A stretch of 64,000 nucleotides of DNA. Source: Blasia pusilla (taxonomy: Eukaryota; Marchantiophyta; Marchantiopsida; Blasiales). The DNA is taken from the NCBI GenBank assembly GCA_050084515.1, contig CM114274.1, positions 248,001 to 312,000 of the forward strand. The letters run 5' to 3'. A program made the position numbers and the translations under genes. Positions 57,157 through 64,000 of the stretch are shown here, in pieces. Within the stretch, counting starts at the first letter, position 1. Each line of letters starts with the position of its first letter. The notes under the pieces were generated by a model. The model ran no database searches. It was not told the origin of the DNA and was given only the letters and a program-made list of their open reading frames with translations.

Positions 57157-57786
57157 ATGACGAGGAAAAAATCACAAGCCAACAAGTCTGGGAGCTTCAC
57201 TCCGAAGTCCATTATGACTCCTTCGTCCGTATCTCCAGGGCCTCGTTCGGCGAATGAAATTAGGCAGCAAGAAATCGAGGAGCGGGAAAGGGAAGCGGAG
57301 ATGCACAGCCATGTGCTTCTTGTGAGACGTGTTCAAGAGGCGCTCGATAAACAGAACGTAGAGGCTGAGACGTCGCAGGCCTTGAAGAAAAGGATCGCCG
57401 ACGAAAAGAGAGAAAAGAAGCGTCTGGACGCGTCGGTGAGGAGGGCAGAATTGGCTAAAGCGAGGAGGGAAAAAGTGATAGCCATTGACGATAGCCCAGC
57501 CCGTCCAACCGCAAGTGTTGAGATGTGGGAAATGTCCCCCACGAAGTCCGGGGACACAATCAACATAGTGGAAACGCCAGAAGTTCAAATCACGGACGAA
57601 GAGGTCATGAGGACCGCCAGCGTGGAGATGGTGGACATTGCCGAAGAAGCCGGAGAGCGATCATTCTCGTCTCCAAGCCCGGTAGAAGACATCGACCTCT
57701 ATCGGATCGACGAGTTCCGTGTGAATTTTCCAGCTTCTGTCTCAGACAAGTTGGCTGGTCAAGAAACCGACCCAATTTTCGAGCGG
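57157..57786 (+). CDS. Copy R, exon 1: coiled-coil N-terminus (210 codons, open)
   Basis: ATG 57157, chosen because the frame is open from here, follows the TATA box and leader, and matches copy M. Residues 1-30 are basic and Ser/Thr/Pro-rich. Residues 35-110 are a Glu/Lys/Arg-rich coiled coil (RQQEIEEREREAEMH ... KKRIADEKREKKRLDASVRR). Residues 110-210 are acidic. Ends with GAGCGG and donor GTAAGAG at 57787; the 630 nt length leaves phase 0. This is the only complete, unbroken exon 1 in the window. Together with exon 2 it places a multimerisation segment ahead of the ParB-like domain. Confidence 0.6.
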
Positions 57787-57876
57787 GTAAGAGAGGATAT
57801 GGGTTTTTTGAATTATGTGAATTGCAATTCATTGGGAATTCAGTGTAGCTTATTGATCTTGTCCCAGTTCTGACAG

Positions 57877-58349
57877 GTGGTAAAGCAGATGGCACTCATG
57901 GAGGGCCACAACGCCCCGAGGATTCCACTCTGCCGATTGCGGACAATGGAATACGTCCGCGAAATTCAGTCCAACGAGGACATCGCAAAGCTTAAACATT
58001 CAGCAGCGACAACATCCTACGTCGACAACTTTCCTCCCTTCTATGTTCAGCCTTACGACGAGCATGGAACCCAAGCTCTAGTTACGGAGGAGGACTTGGA
58101 AAAGCTCGACACATTCTGGAGGATGCGAGACCAGGATTTCAGAAGGCAAGTAGAGGGCACAGAATTCAGCTGGATGAGGAATCTGCATTTCTTCATCTGA
58201 GATGGAAATCACAGGTTCATGGCGTGGGCCAAGTTTGCGGAGGAGCGGCCCAACTCCTTGGAGGCACATTTTTGCGTGAAGGCAGTGGTCCTTCACCCAT
58301 TCCCTCATCACATGGCGACGGTGGAGATGGCAATGCATGCCATGAACAC
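57877..58349 (+). pseudogene. Copy R, exon 2: ParB/sulfiredoxin-like domain with a stop
   Basis: Acceptor TGACAG at 57871-57876; donor AACAC|GTGAGT at 58350, phase 2. Consensus residues about 211-368. Order: RIPLCRLRTMEYVREIQSNEDIAKLK, NFPPFYVQPYDEHG, WRMRDQDF, WMRNLHFFI, TGA at 58198-58200, DGNHRFMAWAKFAEERPNSLE, CVKAVVLHPFPHHMATVEMAM. In ParB and sulfiredoxin folds the GxxR or DGNHR loop binds nucleotide. The frame stays open on both sides of the TGA in both M and R, so the stop either was present before duplication or is bypassed. Only one codon (probably CGA) is affected. Confidence 0.64.
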
Positions 58350-58397
58350 GTGAGTATCTTCTTGCTGGCTTGGGACAGTTGTTGGGATGCTTTTACA

Positions 58398-59160
58398 CTT
58401 ACGCAACTTGTCGAACTCCAACGAGTTGCTCGACTCGACGCTTTTTCAGGATGTTTTTTGAAGAATGCAACTCGTCGGACTCCGACGAGTTGTTCGATTG
58501 ACCACAGATTTAATTAGTTTTTGGCCCAAAGCAAACCGTCGGAGTCCGACAGGTTGCTCTACTCGCCGCCTTTTCAGGATGTTTTTTGAAGAATGCAACT
58601 CGTCGGAGTCCGACGAGTTGTTCGATTGACCACAGATTTAATTAGTTTTTGGCCCAAAGCAAACCGTCGGAGTCCAACGGGTTTCTCGACTCGCCGCCTT
58701 TTCAGGATGTTTTTTGAAGAATGCAACTCGTCGGACTCCGACGAGTTGTTCGACTGACCGCAGGTTTAGTATGTTTTTTGCCCAAAGCAACCCGTCAGAG
58801 TCCGACGGGTTGCTTGACTCGAAACTATTTTTGGCCGAAATCAACTCATCGGAGTCCGACGGGTTGCATTCGGAAGTTGGTTCCCCAAATTTTGCGTCAA
58901 ATTGCAAGTTTCCATTCAATTGCGCAACCCGTCAGACTCCAACGGGTTGTTGTGTTCACGTTAGTATGTTCAGTTGCACAACTCGTCGGAGTCCGACGGG
59001 TTGAAACCAGGCATTAGCAAATCTGAATGCAATCCGTCGGACTCCGACGGGTTGCATCATTAAGCTCCTTCCTAGAATCCGACCTTGAGCTGTGACGACA
59101 CGTCGGAGTCCGACGGGTTGCAAGAACCCATGTAATTTCCTGACGGGTTGAGTTTGGATG
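58398..59160. repeat. Palindrome array in intron 2 of copy R
   Basis: About thirteen palindromes in 760 bp. Includes a perfect 25-mer at 58468-58492 (arms CAACTCGTCGGA around one central base). Part is a tandem repeat of about 127 bp (starting GATGTTTTTTGAAGAATG at about 58451, 58578 and 58706), each unit carrying two palindromes. Confidence 0.92.
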
Positions 59161-59165
59161 TGCAG

Positions 59166-61171
59166 GATTGTATCGGAGGGGAATGTCACCCACCACTGGA
59201 TCCAAGACTGCGATCGGGTGAGGAACGTGCTTACGACGCACCCGGGAGAGTACAGGGGGTTCTTGGGCGATGCCCTTGTCAATCAGATGCTTGCAAAGGG
59301 TGCTCAGATAAAAAAGAAAACTTGGGCAAATAAGTTTATTTCCCAAGATGCAGCCGTAACCATCCTGTGCTGGTCGAAGATACAGCCGAAGAAAAGCGTT
59401 GCTCTGGAGCTGGAGCGGAGGGAGAAAGTATCTGCGTATGAGCGCGCGAAATTCATCCAAGCTACAGTATCTGCAGCAACGAAATACACGACGAGCAAGA
59501 TGCAGCGATACATCAGCATTCTCAACCTCGAACTTGGTCCGGAGGTGTACAAGGAGTTGAAGGCGATTATCAAGCGCCAGCGGAAAAGGGATGAAGATCC
59601 GCATGGTCGGATTGGGGAGAAAGTGTCCCTGGATCGCGTGCATTGGTTTGCGTTGTCCGACATAAGCGAGTTTAGGAGGATCCGACTGATGAAAATCAGT
59701 CTCGAGGGCACAGAGGCCTAGAAGAGGGCGACACACCATCCTCCGGGTGTGTCCGATCCAGTGATCTCCCACTGGCTACGCGAATGGTTGTTCTGGGACG
59801 CGTTGCGGGTTATCGGGAAGTCCGTGCTGGACGGACTGCAAGCGGAGCTCAAAAGATTAGAGCCCATCCCGGATGAAGCAAACCTGCAAAGTTCTGGAGA
59901 TTTTGAGGTTTGGCTCAACGACATCCGGGACAAGCCAATAAAAAATCCAGGATTCAAGACAATGTTCAAGGTTTGGCAGAGCTTGACGAAGAAGTAGAGG
60001 GGAACAAACGGGATCAAGCAAAGAAGAAGCGAGATCTACAGGAGCAGATGGCCGATTCTGTTCGACTAAAAGCTGCCCAACGGATGGTCTTCAGGTACCT
60101 CGTCTAGTGTAAGAATGCAGGTACGTGGGGAAAATTACGGGCAGCCTTGAAATTGTGGGGTTCACCGCCGGATGCAGAGACATTCTCCATGTACGACATG
60201 GAGATGGGGCAGCACATGTCCGATTGGAAGGTGGAGAATTGCCCCATTTGGCTCGACTTCAACGACCCTGAAGACATCACCGATAAGGATTTACGAGTGC
60301 TTTATGATGTAGTGGCGTCAGGACAAGATGACATCCCCAATTTTGTGCAGCCAGAAGACTTCGGAGGAGGAGATGCGGAAGAGCAAGCCCACGAGACAGC
60401 TGAGTTGGCTTCCAAGGTACGCACAGCCAAAGACAAATCCACATCGGGTCTCAAAGGCAAGGCGAGGGGAGGGAAAAATTCTGAGGGCCGAGTCTTCCCA
60501 AAGAGAGGCTGAAGATTCAAGGCCAGAGGCGGAATCGTCCGGGCTAGTGGGGAGAGAGGGTCGGACCAGGTCCTCGGTGAAAAAAACCCCTCCAGAGTCT
60601 GAGGTCATAGAGACCCCGACAAGCCGTCCGCAAACTCGGGAGAAGCGGAAGCGAGAGGTGTCAGGGTTGTCCCAAGGAGAATACAGTCCATCATCCTTGG
60701 GAAGACACAGACAAACAACGACCCGGACAAGCGCCCTTCTTCAGTTCACTGGATGAGCTGAAGAGCTTCAGTTCTCAAGCGTCGACACCAGCCATCAAAA
60801 AATTGACAACGTTGGGATGAAAGCTCCAACGAAACGGGCACGCTGCCTGGACGGTGAATGGAGTGGTCGAAGAGGTTGCGGTGGATCTCTTGATCGCTGA
60901 TCTGCCCTCGGGGTTGCAACTTTGGGGCGAGAATCCGTCGGACGAGGTACCTGAGTGGAATGTGCCGCTCTCTTATGACCAAATTGCGATATTGTTCTCC
61001 TTTGCAGACGCCTATCTGAGTGACAGGGGCTGCTTCTTGGTGTTGACTGGAGGGAGCGAGGACGAGCTCTTCAACCTCCAGTGCGTCAAGAGGGCGCTAA
61101 AGTGGAAGACGGCGTAATCATGGATCATAAAAAACGAGTACCCACTCCGATCCGCGACGAGTCAGATTCGG
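59166..61171 (+). pseudogene. Copy R, exon 3: helical middle, charged linker, methyltransferase motif IV
   Basis: Acceptor TGCAG at 59161-59165; donor CGG|GTAAGG at 61172, phase 0. Frame 59158-59721 (HHWIQDCDRVRNVLTTHPGE ... WANKFISQD ... DPHGRIGEKVSLDRVHWFALSD) ends at TAG 59719-59721 (CAG in M). Then PVISHWLREWLFWDALRVIGK; a deletion near 59975; TAG near 60105 (CAG in L); MGQHMSDWKVENCPIWLDFND; a Lys/Glu linker; and the methyltransferase half with ADLPS (60896-60910), ENPSD and LSYDQIAILFSFADAYLSDRGCFLVLTGG. TAA at 61115-61117 (CAA in L). Three of the stops are C-to-T in Gln codons. Confidence 0.64.
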
Positions 61172-61286
61172 GTAAGGCTCAATTCATGTAGTATAATCTC
61201 AATTATATTTTAATGATGTATATAATGAGTGTTTATCTCCGTTGAGTGAGTATAATGAGTGTCAATCTCCGTTTTTTTTTGTCCGT

Positions 61287-61670
61287 GAGCAACCCGTCGG
61301 AAGGCGACGGGTTGCTCGCTTAGAGCAGCCCATGCTCGGCTGAGAGCAACCCGTCGGTTTCCGACAGGTTGCATCTTTCCCACATTCATAGGGAAAACCG
61401 TGGTGTACCTGCAACCCGTCGGAACCCGACGGGTTGCAGTTGCTTTTGGTTTTTCCCTGTGTTTCCGAAAAGCTGCAACCCGCCTCGATAGCGGCGGTTG
61501 TTGCTCGGCCGAGCATGGGCTGCTCTAGGCTAGCAACCCATCGCCTTCCGATGGGTTGCTCACGGAAAAAAACAACGGAGCCCTACGGGTCGTTTTAGTC
61601 CTTGACCAACCCGTCGGAAGGCAACGGGTTGGTCCGGGACAAAACAACTCGTCGGACTCCGACACGTTGA
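61287..61670. repeat. Palindrome array in intron 3 of copy R
   Basis: About seven palindromes: 61287-61317 (13 nt arms GAGCAACCCGTCG, 5 nt centre), 61411-61437, one near 61533 with both arms changed (CAACCCATCG / CGATGGGTTG), and others. A longer inverted pair, CGAGCATGGGCTGCTCTA near 61509 and its complement near 61319, encloses several of them. Confidence 0.9.
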
Positions 61671-61748
61671 TCCAAAGGTAGTAATTGAAAAAGTTCTCTA
61701 GCCGACTTCTTTAGTTGCTGACATTGTTTCCAACGTGCTTATTTACAG

Positions 61749-62257
61749 ATGGACCACTCCTACGTGTACTGCTTCGTTCGGCCCGAGCACAATTTCCAGG
61801 TGTTCAAGATCCAGGATCCTGTGGATCCATGCTCATATGGGTACAATTTAGATAGTTTGTACAATTCCTCCCCGGGAATTTACATGCAAGACAGTACCCC
61901 ACTTCTGGGAGGAAGAAAAAAATCGCCAGCCCTGATGCAAACGCTCATAGAGCTCTGCTCAAGGCCGGGTGACTTGGTGTTCAACTTAGTGGGACTTTCA
62001 GGGGCAAGTATCAAAGGCGACTGGAAGAGTGGCAAGAACATTCTCTGCCTCGAGGGAAGGCAGGAACTGTTTGACCTTTGCAAGGAGGCAAAGGCAGAAT
62101 ACGAAAGGCTCATTGGGGCGTACACATCTCCACCAAAGCCGAGAGCTCCGATTCCAGACCCACCATTGGTTGTGACTCCATCGTCACTTCCAACGATTCC
62201 GAAAATCAGGAGGGCAAGGCCGAAAGTAATTTTGCAAGAGCTCTCGGACGATGACGA
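61749..62257 (+). CDS. Copy R, exon 4: C-terminal half of the methyltransferase-like domain (open)
   Basis: Acceptor TTTACAG at 61742-61748, phase 0; donor GTGAGT at 62258. 169 codons without a break. Residues 63-110 read ALMQTLIELCSRPGDLVFNL, VGLSGASI, SGKNILCLEGRQELFDLCKEA, in the order of motif X then motif I of beta-class DNA amino-methyltransferases, after motif IV in exon 3. The canonical DPFxGSG is NLVGLSG here, so SAM binding may be weakened. RPEHNFQVFKIQDP (11-24) fits the strand after motif IV. A Pro-rich linker and an acidic end follow. Confidence 0.66.
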
Positions 62258-62307
62258 GTGAGTTCAAAGAACTCAACGACCCAACTTGATTGAAGCGTTT
62301 GGAGTAG

Positions 62308-62347
62308 GGAGTTTTTTGATGATGAGGCAAAAGATTTCATAGTATAG
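62308..62347 (+). CDS. Copy R, exon 5 (acidic tail and stop)
   Basis: Acceptor GGAGTAG at 62301-62307. Completes the split Glu codon and reads EFFDDEAKDFIV, stop TAG at 62345-62347. ATATAAAGGAG near 62378 may be a weak poly(A) signal. The same mini exon is in copy L, and a related ending lies at 62980-63029. Confidence 0.6.
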
Positions 62348-62484
62348 ATCAAATGTACAGTTCCGAGCTTTTTTCGGATGATATAAAGGAGAATATTTTT
62401 TCGAACGATGGTGGTGCTTGTAAAAGTTTGCTGAACATTTTTTATGGCTTTTCGAATGTGATTGTCTATGTACTCCGCGGACTT

Positions 62485-62600
62485 CAATTTTGCAACCCGT
62501 CGCATTTCTCCTGCTTGCAACTTTTAACTTTTTGACCACAACACCTTTTTACCAGTTCCAGGAAACCTGTCGGATTCCGACAGGTTGCCAAATCGGACTC
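62485..62600. repeat. Palindromes downstream of copy R
   Basis: A decayed unit near 62492 and a perfect 23-mer at 62564-62586 (arms AACCTGTCGGA, one central base), the arm variant typical of 3' regions here (also in L at 47834-47858). Confidence 0.85.
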
Positions 62601-62702
62601 TTTCCCTGTTGGTCCAAATTAAGAGGCAGTCTGGCGGGCTTCTTCCCTTGGCACCTTCCCCTCAACTCGTAAAGGCAGGTGTAGGCTTCTTTTCTTCTCT
62701 CA

Positions 62703-63029
62703 GACGTGTTGGATTCCTACTACCTGTGTGATTGCAATCATGGTATTACCAAGGACGGAGCACATATTGATACTGGATGGGTGTCACATTGCAGAGCGTA
62801 CAAGGTATACTGCCGAGGAAGGCGGTGGGACTCAAATCAGGTTACATGGGACCGTTATGGCGCACTTAGGGGAGGGGGGGCAAGGCTCGACGGGTCGCCA
62901 ACATTTTCGATCCCCGTCTACAATCGGCCAGAGGAGCCACTTGTATCCCAGGACATTCCTTTTGTACTGTCACCGAGGAGAGTTAGGAGTAAATTTGTAG
63001 ATGACGAGGCCGAAGAAATCATAGACTAG
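62703..63029 (+). pseudogene. Downstream unit R: second terminal exon of the same family
   Basis: Preceded by a good acceptor (TTTTCTTCTCTCAG, ending at about 62702). Reads VLDSYYLCDCNHGITKDGAH, IDTGWVSHCRAYKVYCRGRR, WDSNQVTWDRYG, then SIPVYNRPEEPLVSQDIPF and RSKFVDDEAEEIID-stop. The L partner has a frame difference at a G run. The acidic end and 3' UTR (AATAAAGGACGAG near 63066, TGTAAAAGTTTGCTGAA) are homologous to those after exon 5, so the 3' end of the gene has been tandemly duplicated with about 690 bp offset. Function unknown. Confidence 0.42.
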
Positions 63030-63164
63030 GTCAATTATACATTTCCGAGGTTCCTTCGGAGGTAATAAAGGACGAGATTTTTTCAACCCATAATGGTGTT
63101 TGTAAAAGTTTGCTGAAATATTTTGTTGGACTTGTGGATTGTGTTCTTTTAGCTACTCAGAATT

Positions 63165-63430
63165 ACAATTTTGCAACCCGTATGATTCCGACGGGTTGCA
63201 ACTTTTTGCTTTTTGCCCACTGCAACTTTTTAACCACTTCCAGGCAAGCTGTCGGATTTCGACAGGTTGACTGCTTGAGTGATCGGACTCTTTCCCCGTG
63301 AGACCAACTTCTGACGTATTATGGCGGGCTTCTTAACGTTTGGCTTGTTCCCCTACATTCGTCAAACCAGTTGTAGGCTTCTTTTCTTGTCTAAGAAGTG
63401 CAGGATTCCTACTACCTGTCGGATTGCCAT
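63165..63430. repeat. Palindromes and a third partial 3'-end unit
   Basis: Palindromic units near 63173-63200 and 63243-63270. At 63376-63430 GTAGGCTTCTTTTCTTGTCTAAG and GGATTCCTACTACCTGTCGGATTGCC repeat the start of the exon at 62685-62735, a third, degenerate copy. Confidence 0.6.
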
Positions 63431-63635
63431 TTCGGATTCCCAACCTGTTAGATCGTCGTGGGTGCAGGGTGGAAGAAAATCACTTCTAAAAGTCTTTCCT
63501 TTCTTATGGTGAGCTTTCTTACGGGTTGGGAGGGGTGCAGCTTCTCGGTTTCTCAGCCTTAAGATCTGAATGAAGGGACATCAGTTCCTCTTTACTCCAA
63601 ACAGCTAACATTCTTTTGGTTCAATTATCCTCTTA

Positions 63636-63926
63636 TGTGTTCACATTTCACAAAGTTGGTCTTGAGCAGACACCATTCATAACCAATAGAAAGTTGGTTA
63701 TGGGGCAATTCAGAGGAGGCCATGATGCAGGCAACAATCCCTGCAAAAATAGAGGTTGGTATCCGGGTGGTCCTCCAACAAAACTACCCATGGGCACTGC
63801 TTATTGTAGACCGAGATAGGCAATGTTAAGAAACTTAGGCTCACATGGAGAGTGATGGAAAAATGTTTGTAGTGGTCTTATGATGTCTACTTTTTTTTCG
63901 CCCCCAGGAAAAAGGAGGTTTTTTAA
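63636..63926 (+). other. Right end of the inverted repeat, with conserved coding-like segment
   Basis: Mirrors 46560-46860 (FTFHKVGLEQTPFITN, KLVMGQFRGGHDA). Repeat homology ends at the CCCAGGAAAAAGGAGGTTTT block (about 63904-63924). The remaining 70 bp of the window are unrelated to the left flank. Confidence 0.6.
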
Positions 63927-64000
63927 GGGCCAAATGTGGACCACTACCTACTCTCTTCTAAAGATTTCCTGAATTTGAAAGCAAACAAAAATTTCAAATA

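Noticed and set aside
46970-63275. CRISPR array
   Set aside because: The repeated units are palindromes in both orientations with irregular spacing and spacers that are themselves repeated, in introns of a eukaryotic gene family. No cas genes.

Overview
The window looks like nuclear DNA of a land plant. It holds several chromodomain Ty3/gypsy LTR retrotransposons (chromoviruses) with initiator-Met tRNA primer sites, a captured exon resembling the plant PHD-finger protein EDM2, and TATA-box genes with GT-AG introns. The sequence alone cannot fix the lineage. A non-seed plant is my guess, because the 46-64 kb gene family is unlike anything I know from seed plants.

Layout. 1-10.9 kb is mostly AT-rich non-genic DNA. 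It holds an unrecognised minus-strand gene (0.28-1.56 kb), a (GA)n tract and a 3.4 kb element with long inverted termini (4.66-8.04 kb). 10.96-45.7 kb is one stack of nested transposons that can be untangled from target-site duplications. The outermost plus-strand chromovirus (RT1, 10962 to about 45680) was hit in its 5' LTR by a minus-strand chromovirus (RT2, 11033-38798, CTCAC duplicated). RT2 was then hit by a plus-strand copy RT3 (12390-20102, ACAAG duplicated) and by a plus-strand copy RT4 (24187-36926). The 5' LTR of RT4 received a 5.9 kb DNA transposon with a 9-10 bp target duplication that carries EDM2-like and other gene pieces (Pack-MULE-like, 24223-30083). RT1 also carries a solo LTR (43413-44415). 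All pol genes are broken, mostly by C-to-T stops and small indels.

46.5-63.9 kb is the most unusual part. It contains three copies of a multi-exon gene: L on the minus strand, M and R on the plus strand. The encoded architecture is an N-terminal coiled coil, a ParB/sulfiredoxin-like domain with a DGNHR motif, a long helical and charged middle, a beta-class DNA N4/N6-amino-methyltransferase-like domain split by an intron, and an acidic tail. L and the 3' half of R form a 5 kb inverted repeat; M and R are direct repeats. All three copies carry stops or frameshifts. Introns, 5' flanks and 3' regions, but not exons, are packed with roughly 60 copies of a 23-31 nt GC-rich palindrome. Its variants change both arms together, and the L/M inversion junction falls inside one palindrome.

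How the parts relate: the retrotransposon stack is ordinary silent repeat DNA. The palindrome-rich family looks like a bacterial- or phage-type ParB-methyltransferase fusion that acquired introns and was amplified and rearranged in a plant nucleus. Function is not shown. The window also has local runs of 1-2 nt indels suggesting unpolished assembly, so some frame breaks may not be biological.
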